From: Phascolomyces articulosus
Lineage: Eukaryota > Mucoromycota > Mucoromycetes > Mucorales > Lichtheimiaceae
Assembly: GCA_025677815.1 (NCBI GenBank)
Contig: JAIXMP010000001.1
Location: 930,001-994,000, forward strand
Length of the DNA stretch: 64,000 bases
Direction of reading: 5' to 3'
Shown here: piece by piece, positions 13,264 through 26,915 of the stretch
Layout: every line of letters begins with the position of its first letter
Position numbering within the stretch: the stretch's first letter is position 1
The notes under the pieces: generated by a model
Database searches by the model: none
Seen by the model: the letters and a program-made list of their open reading frames with translations, nothing else
Told to the model about the DNA's origin: nothing
Position numbers and translations under genes: made by a program

Positions 13264-13454
13264 TTCGTTTTTTATATGTATACACTGTTTATATCATTGA
13301 AACTTTTTTTATAAGAAAAAAGAAAAAAAAATACATATAAAAAATATATATGACAAGTAAAAAGAAAATATAACATCTCTCTACTAAATTGTAGCTGTAT
13401 ATATTTGTAAAAAAAAATACAAAGAAAATGGTGTCATTTTTTTTCTTCTTCTAT

Positions 13455-15067
13455 CTATAAATAACGTGTTGCAAATAAATGTAAACTGGAAGGACCACTT
13501 GTATTGCCGCCTTTTTGACCTGGAATTTGAGTAGGTTGTGTGATGGATGAATCCAAAGATTCTGGATTGCTCGGCACCAGCCGACAATAATAATATCCAT
13601 CGCGAATATCCTCGTTCTCCTTTTGTGATGACATCGTGGATGACTGTTTCTGGTGTTGTTGATTCATGGAATAAAGTTTTTGTTGCATTTCCATTGCATA
13701 AGCATCCACTGCACCTTCCTGCATAATGTGACGACGATAACCAAAAGTATAAAGTAAACGATCTTGTTCTGTGGACCAATGCAAAGAACATAATCTATAA
13801 TCTATGGCCATCCATGTCCCGGATCGATCAACGATGCGATGATGGTGTATGCAGGATGCATCAAAATAGGGGCCGTTACAGACTGAGCAAGGTTTTACAG
13901 TTGCTAAATAAGACCAAAATCTGGAAGGAGTTCGTTCAATCATGCTTTGTCTACTGTGGTGGTAGTTACTGTTACTTGTTTTTCTTCTTTTTGTTGTTTT
14001 ATCCACTGTTATTTTTACCAATAGTCTTGCACATATTTCAACAAGGGAAGGTGGATGATGGGGTAACGTCAATGGGATAGTTTCAGGAAATCCACATCCG
14101 TTGGCAACCCATTTTTTGATGGATGGCATATCTGCAACTTCGGCTGGTACAGATGTCAAGGATGGATTATGGGCAATATGGAACGTGGCTAATCGTTTCA
14201 ATTGCTTTAATTCAGGTGGTAGTTGTTTGATTGCATTGTTATTCACAATCAATACCATCAATTCGTCTAGGTGACTCATGGAAACAGGTAATGTATCGAG
14301 TTGATTGTAACTGGCATTGAAAGCACGTAATCGCCCCAATCGTCCTATCGTATCCGGTAAAGAAATAATACGGTTGTAAGAAAGGTTTAATACACGTAGA
14401 TGGATTAAGTTGCCCAATTCTTTAGGTAATATTCGTATTTGATTATGGGACCTGTATTGTGTTATTATGGATGGTTATTTCGCTCAGAAAAAAAAAAAGA
14501 AATTTGCGCAGCAGTAAACAATATATATGTAGTACACTGCAATAATGATAATGTTATCAGATTATTTTTTATAGGCAAAAAAATAAAAATTATAAATGTA
14601 TATATCTCTTACAGGTTCAATTGAGTCAGACTTGTGAGGGACCCAATGCCAGCACCTAGTCGTACAAGATTTCTACCAGTCAAATCCATGGCAACGGAAG
14701 GCATTGTGCGTTGGTCAACAATCACTTCTTGAAGTCCTTCGGCTTGAACAACTTCTTCAGATTGCCCCTGGCTCGAAGAACCTGTCGTACTTATTGATAT
14801 CACGGCACTATCTCTTCTTGCAGGAGTTTTGCTATTATCATCGTCTTCTCGCTCTTGTTCTTCTTTGTAATATGTTTGGTCAATATAAGCTAAGTCTTGA
14901 GCAAGTTTATTATCTTGTTCGAGGTGATAAAGATCGGGATTGTCAAGTACAGTGTCATGCCATTCTTTCTCTTGCGGTCGTCCATTGACATGGAATGTGA
15001 CAGTGTTGAGAACATTATTGCCAGTAAATGCCAATGGTTCATCGAGTTTACTCCCAAGTTGGCCCAT
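13455..15067 (-). CDS. Leucine-rich-repeat protein with N-myristoylation-like start and Cys/His C-terminal module
   Basis: Two exons (14613-15067, 13455-14451) encode 483 residues. The N-terminus MGQLGSK fits the Gly2/Ser6/Lys7 N-myristoylation rule, suggesting membrane attachment. After a Ser/Glu-rich region of ~100 residues, at least six LRRs run from ~125 to 270 (LTQLNLSHNQIRILPKELGN, LRVLNLSYNRIISLPDTIGR, LRAFNASYNQLDTLPVSMSH, LMVLIVNNNAIKQLPPELKQ). The splice junction restores the LNLSHN consensus exactly. A conserved-looking C-terminal module has KPCSVCNGPYFDASCIHHHR, a possible zinc site, followed by DYRLCSLHW. I do not recognise a named orthologue; fungal LRR scaffold or small-GTPase-effector proteins of this type exist. 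The gene converges on HIRA, with stop codons 191 bp apart. Fold assignment is firm, function unknown. Confidence 0.8.
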
Positions 15068-18000
15068 TGAGTATTAATATTATTGTTATTTGTTGTCAAC
15101 CAATAGATAAAGTTTATGACTATTTCTATTATGCTTATTTTCTCCCCTGTATTTGGAGAAGAAGAAAAAAGGGATGAAGGGCTGAATAACACCGGGTTAT
15201 TGTTTCCTATTTTTGTTATTATGTTGTTTTTGTGTAGCAGGGCCATGCGCTTAACATTGAATTGTTTACCCACGCCTAATATCAGAATCTAAAAAGTGAG
15301 ATTGCTGGATACTATAGTAATTGCCCTATGTTATGTAACAGATAAATTTAATAATCGATGGCCATATATCACTGTGCACGACCAGTTCATTTATATCCCG
15401 CACTATTTTCCGAGATTTTTAAATACCTTTCAACACACAAGTTATTCCCACCATCCAATAAAGTGTCACCCATTATCATATATCCGAGTGGTACCATTGG
15501 AATTGTACGAATCCTATTCCAATGCATTACGATATATGTATTTACTAATATGAGTAATTAAAGATTCGAAGGATGGTCTACAAAATTGATGTTTATAGAC
15601 GTTGCTGTGAAATAATTATCCAGCTGTTCTTAATATAATAATCACTGATTATGAACGTAACCCACTAAAAAAAAAGAATGCTTGACATATTACGTACATA
15701 ATCAAGTATAAATATGGTTTGTACTCATAATAGGATAAATTTTCTAAATTTTACATATGGTATGTATACCCCACTTTATATATCCCATGTTTCATTTTGT
15801 TCGTACTGGGGAATTTCAACACAAAAGCTTTTTTCTGAAATAAATGATGCTGGAGGAGCTTATTGCATAATAGTAAACTAAAATACATATTTTATTGTGA
15901 TTTAGAAAGGCTGTTTATTTTAGAGTACTCTAAAAACACGATGATAAATATAATAGACAAATCAAAGATAGGGACAAAGATGGTTGGTATTCCTGGATGT
16001 GGCCCTATGGTGTTTTCTGATAATTTATACTGATGGACCAGCAGGCCGCAAAGAAAAAAAAATACATTCCAACGTAATTCTCTACTGATGTTTAAGTTAA
16101 AAATAAGTATACAATTGTACTACGATGTATAATTCAACTACCAGTGAATTCATCTACTATTACATATGATTTTGCGTATCGAGAAACACGAAAAGATGAG
16201 GTATATTATTTTGTTGGATCAAATGCAATCAGAGTTTTGTCAGTTAGTACTTTAAAAATAATAATATTTAATCGAACCGTAGGTTGTTGTAAAATAGGAT
16301 GTATATCGCTTATAACCACCAAACTTAATGTTGTTTCAATTTTAATAATACATATTTATTTATTATTCCACTGTCTTATGGTTTGGCTTAAAAAAATATC
16401 TGAACCTTGAGCTTATCTTATATTCTCTTTATGTTTTTTCCAATCTACAGTATGAGAGATTTAGTTGTATATACCTTGTAATGGGCAATCAACGTCTTCT
16501 TTCTAAAGCAAAGAAACCTGTAAATATCTATCAATCTAGTCACCCATTAATTCTAAGATGTCCCAGTCACTGGCAACCTCCTTGAAATTATCTTCATTAG
16601 ACTCAATTTCTATTTGTATAACAGGGAACATAAAATATGGTCCATAATGTAGCTGTCAATCCTCATTTCGTTGTTGGTCTCTTGCATTTGGTTCAGTTGG
16701 GAATGAAGGAAAAGATTAATACACAGCAAATTGCACTGAAAGTGGCATAATAATTAGATTTTGTGTAACATATACACGGTAATACATTGCTCCGATTGTT
16801 TCAAATTTCTTTTTCCTCTGCCAAAATCCAGTTTGACCAACCAACTTTGACAGCTTTCAGCTTTACCACAACTTTATTTTTTTTGTAAATGTAATTCATA
16901 TTAACTGTTTAAAATATGCTTGAAAATAGTTATAATGGATTAAAAAGTTAAAAAAAAAATATTTTACATGTCACTCAATAGTTAAATTTCGGTGGTTATA
17001 AGTGTTGATTTACACCTAGCATGTTTTTAATGTTGGAGCAAATCTTATAGTATGTCCAACCTTATGGTATACCCACTATCTTCCTTGAATTACTGCGTTA
17101 ACCATTGAGGATCACATTTTATAGGCATACTAATTTAATAAAAAGCAATAATGAACGCTAGGCGCTACTCAATTTATATAGAAACCATCGTAAATACACG
17201 CTGATGATTTATTAAATTGTTTATATTCTTCTTTTAGAAATAAGGATTCGTACCATGAATAGAAAATATGATGTGGTGATCTACAGAGAAAATGTACTTG
17301 TATAATAAGACATTATTTCTTTAATCATCACTTTTTTTGTTGATAATGAAATCATCATGTTATTCCCAATACTGCTAGGAGTCAGAAACAAGTCAATAAA
17401 TTCGAGTTAAATATATCATGTTGATCACTCATTATTGTAATAAAACACATGGTGGAACAAATTAGCATGCTTTCATAAATAATTATTACAATTTTTTTTA
17501 TCCAAAGCTAAACTATAAAGAAGAGAGGCCACCTTATCTTTTAATAGTTAGTATGTTATTCTATAGTCCTTCATCAAGATAGAGAACAATGAATGTGTTA
17601 TGTATGTGATTATTAAGGATATAATATAAAAGGGTCTCGTCATAAGATGTGAGAGGAGAAAAAAATAAAATGTGGAGAGATTACCGCATTTGAAACAAAA
17701 GCAAAAAGCAGATGATGGACAAGGACCAATTTTTATTCATGTGACCCAGTTTCTTTAATAACGTAAAACGACGCCATCTCTTTCTATTATATATGACATA
17801 CATTTACTAAAAATGTGCTCCATATCAATTAAGTTGTCACTTACTTCTTTATTAATTCTTAAGGTCTTCATCATCATTTATGAAAAAGGAGAAGAAAAAA
17901 AGAGTTACACCAAGTAATAACGCCCAAGTAGAGTATCTCGGATCCCATCGGTTTCCAGTGTGACAAATTACATGTTATAAAATGTTACATGCGTCATTTT

Positions 18001-20098
18001 GAAAGGGAGGTACATTATTATTATTACCCGAGAATTTCAAAAAAAACAAAAGATGTATAGATGACAGATCCCAGACCAATTCATTACTAACCTGTTCGTG
18101 AATTTGGGGGGAGGGAGGAGGAAGGGTAACAATAATAAGGATCTCATGTGAGTACCTTTTTATTTATTTTCATTGAATGAATGAATGCTAACTTATTTTT
18201 CTCGGTGGGGAAACGGGAAAAGAAAAAAGCTAAATGGGCAAAAAAGACAAAATTGGCATCGTCACTAAAAAAAAAAGAACCTTGATTTCTATTTATGCAC
18301 ACAGAGCATCACATAAATCACATTTAAAATTACAAGTGAATGATGAATGGGTTATAATCAATCTGCAAGTCATTATGAAATCAACTGTCATTTTTTTATT
18401 ATTATTGAATGGATTGCTACGTTTTTTTTCCAAGAGTAGCATAATTAAAAAGTTGTTTTTTTTGAATGATAACGATAAATAATAATAATAATAATAATAA
18501 TAAAGGGCAGATGACATTTTTATAGATAAAACCATTGAATAAAACCGAGAAATAGGGGTTCTACTTTTCTTCCTCGGGGCTAATCCCCAAAATATAATCC
18601 ACTAAAATTATCTTTTTTTATCAACAAAAGTTGTTGTTGTTGCTGTGTGTCTTGACGAAATACGACAACAGAGAAGCACTCCTGCATGCACGGATCACTT
18701 TTTTTTAGGATAAGACTTCGGAAGAACTTTGTCAAGACTTCCGAGGTTAAATTAGGGGGGAGGGGAGGGCAATATCTTTTTTTTTAAAGTTCAATGACCT
18801 ATACATTACTTAAACAGTGTGCCATGTCATTGTACATATAGGTATATCTTTAATTCAATCCAATCCTCGAGATAATCTATTAATTACTCTAGAGTAAAAA
18901 AAAAAATCTCGAGGGATAAGTTGGTTTCGAGAAAAATAATAAATATAACAAGTAGTGTTTATTGTTATTATGATGGTTGACAAAAAAAAACAAAAAAAAA
19001 CAAAAAAAAAAAAAAAACAAATGATGAAGGATGATGAATGATTGGACTTGTTATGTACCCTTTTTTCTCTCTCCTGCAGCAAAAAAAAAAAAAAAAAACC
19101 TTTTTTTATAAAGTTCGCCCGCTTATCGTAACACCGCATGTACAAAAATGGTATCGATTGATTACATATTTTTTTATTCGAAAAAGAAAAGTTTATATAA
19201 TAATAATTATAATCATTCACAGAGATGATTGGACGACGTTGGGGGGGAGGGAGAAGGATATATTGAATGAAAGAGGACGCGTATATAAAGATTGAGAGAA
19301 AAGGACACTTCTTTAAGATATCTAATAAATTACTTTTCCATGAAAAAAGTATTCAAGCGGCGAATGAGACAAAAGGATAAGCCATCCAATTCATTCTCCG
19401 GGGAAAAAAAAGAAACAACTATAAAAAGAACCATTAAAATTTTTTTAGAACTCTTTGCTTTTTAACCGTTCCATATCCTGTGGTCTTTTCTTTTCAATGA
19501 ATTGTGCCCTTCGGGAAAGGTCCGGAAGAAGGATTCATTTGCTTTCAACTTTGTCCACTATGTCGAAATAGAACTCTTTTAAGAACTTTTTTCTTGGGGT
19601 GACATTGAAGCAACATTACTTTTTATAAATAAATAAGAAAATGATATAAAAATAAGCTATTCTTTTTTTTTTTTATAATTATAAATAATCATGAAGTATA
19701 TAAGGTAGTAATGATATATATATATATATTGAAAGAACTTGAAAAGAAATAGAGCTAATAATAATAATAGTAGCAGTAGTTGTAAAATAATAATAGTAAA
19801 TAATAGGATATATAATATATACAACGCGTAAAGAAGAAAAAATAATATCACAAATTACACCATGGAAAATAATAATAATAATAAAATCTTGAGAATAGTC
19901 TTGAGACAATAGGTAGTTGTTGTTTTTTTTGTTTGTGTTTGTGTTTTGTTGCTGTTTTTCTTTTTTTTTTTTTTTTTTTGTATGTGTGATGTATGAAATG
20001 AATAGAATAGTTTAAAGAAGAAAGAAGCAAAGTATATACAACAGATAAAAGATAGAATTATATAATAAAAGAGCTTGGAGTTGTTGTTGTTATTGGAA
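15068..20098. other. 5-kb gene-poor, AT-rich intergenic region
   Basis: I found no supportable gene here. Contents include a (AAT)n tract at 18479-18503, three CAAAAAAAAA units at 18981-19010 extending into poly-A, a purine-rich patch near 18105-18125, and a G/C-containing inverted-repeat patch near 18560-18760. The last ~500 bp is probably the 3' UTR of the APSES gene. Short frames such as 15296-15561 and 16144-16410 lack codon structure and recognisable domains. Confidence 0.45.
18479..18503. repeat. (AAT)n microsatellite
   Basis: About eight AAT units in a row lie in the intergenic desert. Confidence 0.9.
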
Positions 20099-21617
20099 TT
20101 ATTGACCTTCCCATGAAACAGTGAATTCAGAAGAATTGACAACAACTCGAGCAGTTAAAGGTAATGAAGCCGAAGGAGAAAAAAAAGGACGTTCACCTGC
20201 ATCCACACTTAGACGTTGTAACAATAAAGAAGCTCGAACTGTATCGACTTGATCATCTGAACTTGTAGAAGACCAGCCAGGTAATGTAGCATGAAGTAAT
20301 GGAAGACCATAGGAAGAAGAGGAAGAAGGGGAAACGCGTGGAAGTAAGACATGACTACTACTGCTGTGATGAGAAGAAATAGTACTACTACTACTGGAAG
20401 CAGAAGTCAAGGGTGGTGGAGAGGAGGAGTGTGTTGATGTAGTGTGGCGCACAAATGGCGAAAATGGAAATCGAAATGAAGGAGGTGGAGGAGTTTTACG
20501 ACGAAAAATAGGTGACGGTGTTGTATTAGCAGGTGATGAAGGAGCGTCATCTGTTGTGGGTGATGGCGTTGAATCATTGTTTAACAAACGTGCGACCGAC
20601 ATGCTACTACTACTACTACTCGAGTCGCGTGTTCTCCGAGTGGAAAGGCGCCGTGATACTTGAGGTGGTGGTACAGACTCGACAGAAGAAGAAGAAGAGG
20701 ATCGTCGTCGATAGGGGGCAACATGATATGGATGATGACCATTGGATGGATGTGAAGGATGATGAGGATGATGATGATGGTGATGATAACGTCGATTGAC
20801 TAAAGATTTACCTCCTCCACCATGGCCTACAGTCGTTGTATTGTTGGTATTATTATTATTATTATTATTTCGTCTTTGATGCGCTGCTGTACGATGTGGC
20901 GTTCCACTTTTTGGATCCAATAAAAGACAACCATAATCTTCATGAGAAGGTGGTAAACATTCGTCTGCAAAATTGGGACCAAATAAAGGAACCAATTTAT
21001 CTCGAATTCTCCAAGCGGTACGTCGACATAAAGTTTTAGCATGTTCAAATGGCATCCAGGTACCTTGGATCTTTAAGAATCCACCTCGGATCTTGGTGAC
21101 GCCAAGTTCAGGATTGGAATCCACAACGCGAACAATGTCAGCTTTAGAATTACCGAGACACTTCCAAATACCAGTAAAGTGGACAAAACCTATTAAGATA
21201 AAATAAAATAAAGGGTGTCAATTTAGACCTCTCTCAGTCCTACTTCTGTCAATTTGCTTTTTTTTTTCTTACCTGTTTCTCGATCCCACATGATAGGTTG
21301 TGTACCAGCCATATATTCATATACTAAATAATGAAAATAAAGTCGTCCGTTGAATATGATGAAGAAGACAGAAGAAAGAAAACCCAAATTTTGACAACAA
21401 AGAGAATTGACTTACCAGGAATATAACCACGTACATCCAACGAAGTAGAATATTTAGCACGAGTAATCTCGAATTCTTCTTCTACATCATCAACCATACC
21501 AACATAAGGACGGAATAATGGATTGTCATTTTCATAAGCATCAGGTGATTCAGCGGCATAAGGTTCCATATCCATATTATCATCATGATGTGTTGTAGCA
21601 TTCATTGTTTTATACAT
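20099..21617 (-). CDS. APSES (KilA-N-type) DNA-binding transcription factor, Xbp1-like
   Basis: Three exons (21416-21617, 21273-21323, 20099-21189) give 447 residues; a second Met at 21605 is an equally good start. Residues ~72-165 form an APSES domain: GTQPIMWDRETGFVHFTGIW, then KIRGGFLKIQGTWMPFEHAK, and RDKLVPLFGPNFADECLPP. The pattern GG-x-IQGTW-PFE-A and LVPLFGP-F is that of the Xbp1 branch of APSES factors, stress- and quiescence-associated repressors related to Swi4/Mbp1 and StuA. The 51-nt exon 2 is needed to complete the first strand of the domain. The C-terminal two thirds is low complexity: poly-Asn, poly-His, poly-Ser and Pro-rich. The final segment contains LTARVVVNSSEFTVSWEG, which may be a small folded C-terminus. 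Target genes cannot be read from the sequence. The 8-kb gene-free upstream region suggests extensive regulation or a long leader (inference). Confidence 0.85.
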
Positions 21618-23081
21618 TATGATTTTTATTAATATATAATTATATATATATATATTAATATTTATATATACAAAGACAAAGAAAAAAAAAAGAAGAAAGA
21701 AAAAAAAAGGTTGTAAAGAAGAAAGAAAAGAGAAAAAGAAAACACTTTTTTAGGCAATTTATATAAAAGAAACTGGGGGATTGAAATATTGTTAGTAGGA
21801 ATACTTTCTCAAGTACAACTACTAAATACTAAAATCTATTTTCGCCCTGAAGTTATAATATATACACAAGCAGAAGAGGAGGGGGGTGGGACATGCATGC
21901 GGGTGAAGTGACGATAGCAGCGGCCGAGAAATGTTAATTTATGCTATTATTTCTTTTGGAGAATGTGACGCGCTCATCATCATCATCAACATCCATCATC
22001 ATCATCATCATAATAATAATAAAAAGTACCATGTCGATCCTGCATCTAAACTCTCCACTTATACTCACCCTAAAGACAAAGGACAATCCTCTTCTTTCTT
22101 TTCTATATATATACTTCTTGTACTTTCTTTCTTCTTTTCTATTCATCTTATTTTACCTCTCTCACTATTTTTGACACCTACTCTAAAAGGTCGATCTCAT
22201 TTCTTTCCGAGGTAACCATTTATATCAAGCGTTTTATATAGAATTTCCACTTCTGTAATAAAAAGTTCGAATCAAAAAGTCCCATGACGAAAAAAAAACC
22301 CAAAGTTTCTGTATTTGTTTATTGGGAGATGTTGAATATAGGATTTGGGATTATGTTAATAATCTTGGCGTTCACTAAAAAACTCCCTGTGTTTATATTT
22401 CTCCCCGGCAAAAAAACGACTGCATACCAACAATACATAACAAAAAAGTTGAAAAATCGGCTGTTTCCCCCATTGCTATATTATGGTTGTAAAACCCAAA
22501 AGAATTCTTTTAGTCCGTTCACCTATCCATCTTAACGCAACTATTTTATCTACCTATCGATTCCCTTATTCCTTTGTTCACTCTATATAATCTAGTAATG
22601 TTGTTGACTACTAAACAATAATGAAAAGCTGGGTGAATGACCATAAATAATATATACTCAATTCCTCATTCTCCTTTTTTTTTGCCCCCCTCTTTATTTT
22701 TTCACTTGCCTCACAATTTTTATTTTACCCCTTAAAAAAATGACTCGAAAAAAAAACTTTCTCTCCCCCCAAAAGAAAAAGAAAACATTCATTTTGTTCC
22801 CGAAGCAAAAAAAAGTTATTATTTCGATCAAAGCAATTTATTGAATTGAAATAGATATTTCAATCAAATATATCGAATGAATTGAGAGAGTTTTCTCGGT
22901 CAATGATTCGGATTAAAACATAAATTCGGCTTTCGGACCGAGATTTTGAGTTTTTTTTGTGTATGTGATTAGTGTGTAGTGTGTACGTTGATGATGGTTG
23001 TTTATGATTGAAAAAGAGCCATCAATAATAACAACAACAACAATCATCAATCCTTTCTCCTAAAAATTATTTCATTGACTT

Positions 23082-23103
23082 TCTCTCTCTCTCTCTCTCT
23101 CTC
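23082..23103. repeat. (TC)n dinucleotide tract
   Basis: Eleven TC units are followed by C-rich sequence. It is a pyrimidine tract in the putative regulatory or leader region of the APSES gene. Confidence 0.85.
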
Positions 23104-23169
23104 CCCCCGAGAAAAAAAAATATTTTTTTTTGTGCTACTTTTTTGGCGGGTTGGCCAGTGCATGCAAAA

Positions 23170-23180
23170 CCCCCCCCCCC
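23170..23180. repeat. C11 homopolymer
   Basis: Eleven consecutive C residues lie in otherwise AT-rich DNA, 1.5 kb upstream of the APSES gene. Confidence 0.85.
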
Positions 23181-25879
23181 TTTTCTCTCCTTAAGGCTTC
23201 TTCAGACTTTTTGGTTTTGAAAATGCATGTTACGCGCGTCCGCTATGGTTAATTATGATGCGATGGATGAATGAAAGATGATGATGATTTTCTCGAGGAA
23301 AAGGAGGAGGAGGAAAAAAAAAAGGTGAGGCGTGTAATATAGTACTATTCGAAAGGGCCGTCTTCTTCTTTGTCTTAGTCTATCCTCATCCTCCCCTCTG
23401 TTTTTTTTTCTCGAGATATATACTATCTTTTTGCAACTTAATATCTTGTTCATAATAAAATAGATAGTCATTGAGTAATAATGAAGGATAAAAAAGATGA
23501 GACCTTCTCCTTCTGTGATGATGGTTGATTGGTTGTTATGTTGTGCAAATAATGATCGTTATTTGCTGCAACACGCTGTTTCACGCTATCGTGTCGAAAA
23601 GAAAAAAAAACCTGTGACCCAATAAATTTTTAGAGGTGACACAATATTGGATCAATTAAAAATGGGATCGCTCAAACTCACACCTCTTTTTTTGATATGC
23701 CAAAATAGTTTGTGTCATTTCAATTCTCTCACCACCACCCCCTTTCTCCCCTTGTTTTCTCGACTAAATACGAAAACAAGAGCGAGATGTAAGGATATAA
23801 AATGAGATGGGAACCATATTATTCATACTAACTATTAGTAGTAGTATTATTATATACTTTTGTATACTATGATGAGGAAGAAGAGAAAGAGAAGAGAGAG
23901 GGGGGGAGGAGAGATTATTATGCAGGTTTTTTATATATATATTTGTTATCGAGTTAATGGACTGGAGGGAAAAAAGGAGAAGGGAGAGGAGCCACACACA
24001 GGAGGTGGTAAGTGTATAACAGCACTTTTATATATATGGATGATAACATCATGGAACATCATCTACTAATAATGTATAAAAAAAAATAAGTACACTGGAA
24101 TGGATTCATGAACGATTTTAACATTTTATTACAATTCCTATCTCGGTCCAAATGAAAACATAAAAAGTTCGAGTAGTGTAGGGTAACGAACAAACCCGGG
24201 GTCCTCCTATTTTTATTTTTATTTTTTATTTTTTTTACTCGAAGAATGTTAAACTTTTGGGACAACAACAACAACTATCATCATCATCATTATCATTAGC
24301 AATCATTTTGAACTAAAATAACTCAAAAAGAAGAGGAAGAAGAAAAAAAAAAGCAATGATCGGGCGATATTGAAATTTAGTGAGAGGATTCATCATCATA
24401 ACAATAAATGTACTATGTATACTAAAAAAAATTATTATTATTATTTTTATGTTGTCATTCAATGTGGTCTGTAAATGGGGGTGCAGAAATCTTTTCGGAT
24501 GTACGGCAAAGTACTTGTACCCAAAGAAAAAAAACACGGGTTAAAACATATAAAGAAGGGGCCTACGAAGTGTAGGTTATCATAATAAAGGGGAGAAAGA
24601 CCAAGGATAAAAGCTGTATGGATTTTTGGATGATCAAATAAACCATTTCGAGGGTTTGGGGTCCAAACGTGCATTTATTATTATTATTATTATATGTGAT
24701 AACCCTTTTTTATTATTATTTTTTTTTACTATAATAACCTTGAATATAGATTAACCTCCTCCTCCTCGGGGGGGGGAGTAAAAGAACTTATTGTACGTAT
24801 AATATAATAAATTTTCCCTATGTAAAGAAACCCAAGGGATATATGAAAAATGATCAGGGTTCACTCGAGAAAATATTTTTATTTCTATTTCTTATGATAA
24901 ATTCTAAGCATTAATAATGATTGAAGAAAATAGTTCAACTTTAAATTATTTGTTATCTAACAATTATATAACTCTACATATATATATTCATTCATGATGG
25001 GTAATGATATATATATAGGACAAAACGATCACATCCAACTACTATTTAATAATTTATCAATAATACATCATCATCATTATTATGCAAATGCATAAATATG
25101 GTCATATCGAGTTCCAAATGGGCTTAGAAAGTGAGCGCGGCGCTGCCAAAACTTACTGCATTGCATGTCGAGAAAAATAATATTCTGACTTGTAAAAAAA
25201 AAGAGAGGAGTAAATGTTACCCGGTTGATCGACTTTTTTTTTTGGATGTTTATAATGATAACGACCAAAACGCACATGCCACTTTTATAATGAATTATAT
25301 CAAGCGGTGACTACTGTTATGGTTAATCTATGTACTATAAACTTTTGTTTTTTTTTAACTTTTTTAATAATAAACAACTCACCAATCATGATGAGTTCTT
25401 CTCTGGACATAAATATGATTTATATGCATCATTATTATTTTCATAATTAGTTACTTATCTATCAAGTCATAATATTTATTTTTCCGATGCACAATTCTTT
25501 TTTGTTTATAAAAATAGTGTATATAGACCTATGTTTTTTTAAGAATGTATTATTATATGTATATGATTAGCAACCACATGTCCAAGCTACTGTATTTGGA
25601 CTATATTATATTTCCAAGATATTAGGAGATTCTGCTTCGGCATTATATACACTTCTCCATTCACGAAGAAAATTGAATATCCCAAAGTGAAGTGGTAGGA
25701 GCACAAGTTTTTTTTTTTTTTTTTGCAAAACTTGTCTTTTAACTGAGGTACATGATAATGCATGCTAATATACACAAGTATGTCTAATCGAGCCTGATTG
25801 TAGATCCGTTTCAAAACTCTCCAATGTGACTCGATAAAAAAAACATAGTTGATTTTGACACTGGAATACTACGGTTTTC

Positions 25880-26250
25880 AACAGCACTTCTTGCTCAAAG
25901 ATTCCATCCATTTTCTGTGTACAAAATATACCCAAGCATCAACGAATTGGTTAGCATGGCAATATCCTTACCTTTCTTGTGTATATTCATGATGAATCTC
26001 ATCAAGTGCATTTCGCGTTCGATTACATGTTTTATAGTGACGTTGATATCCTGCAAATTCAAATTCCTGTCTGCCTGCCTTATAATCAGTGCAATGATAC
26101 ATACTATTGATATCAAAATTAGCAGGGTTCATGGTATTAATTAGTGGATATCGTTCTACCCGAGTTTGAGCAGTACGATGTCAATGAGCAGCAATATTAT
26201 TACGGATAGATTGGACAGTAATAGATGCGGTATTATCTTTTAGAAAAAGG
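25880..26250 (-). pseudogene. Degenerate coding relic, family unknown
   Basis: The minus strand keeps a long in-frame stretch broken by one stop: SITVQSIRNNIAAH, stop, HRTAQTRVERYPLINTMNPA, then YKAGRQEFEFAGYQRHYKTC and NALDEIHHEYTQER. It runs into a good splice donor (GTAAGG) near 25970 and a possible acceptor (ACAG) near 25916. The mixed, non-repetitive amino-acid composition suggests former coding DNA, perhaps from a mobile element. I cannot name the family, and the piece has no start. Confidence 0.35.
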
Positions 26251-26794
26251 AAAAGCAACGTTTCCTGTTCTTCACAACCCAAAAAAAAAAAAGAAAACTG
26301 TTTATAAACCCACCCCATTCAATATATTAGTTGCACAATCATAAACTCTCTATATATGAACAATCACTCTCTTATTATCTTAAATTATATAATTAGCCAT
26401 TCAATAATAATCATCCCTTTATTAGATTCAAAAACAAAACATGATGCACCTCACCAGTCATCAAGCAATAGTCATATAATTACTATAATCCATTGAAAAC
26501 GCTTTTTGCAATATCAAACTCTATACATTCATTAAGTCTTGCTTTATCAATTATATTCTCTTTTTTTTTATGTTCTTTCATTCCATGTTGTGTTTTTCTC
26601 GGTTTTTTTCCTTGTGTAATTGATAGTATTTCATTCCGTATCAATAATAGCAATTAATACATTCATTTTATCCCTATAGAAATAGTCATAAAACCATAGT
26701 GATAAGCAATTAAAGATGGTAATCTTGTGTATAAGTCAAAATGTTGTTTTTTTTTCTCGGGTAAATATCACCCCCCGGATTTTGGTACCTGGAA

Positions 26795-26915
26795 TTTTCA
26801 AGAGCTATTGAGTTCTTGTTCATACTCCAAACCTAGAGTAGCCTCAGACAATATGGCTTGTACTTGGATTGAAAGCATCATATTTGTTTCTTCCAATTCA
26901 TGTTCAATATACATA
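26795..26915 (-). pseudogene. Short coding-like relic, family unknown
   Basis: The minus strand reads MYIEHELEETNMMLSIQVQA then ILSEATLGLEYEQELNSS before a stop. The composition is protein-like, unlike surrounding AT noise, but it is only ~38 codons with no detectable flanking exons. Confidence 0.2.

Noticed and set aside
18855..24537. Many short hydrophobic or poly-Lys/Phe ORFs in the desert
   Set aside because: They arise from homopolymers and trinucleotide runs, have no domains, splice logic or conserved starts.
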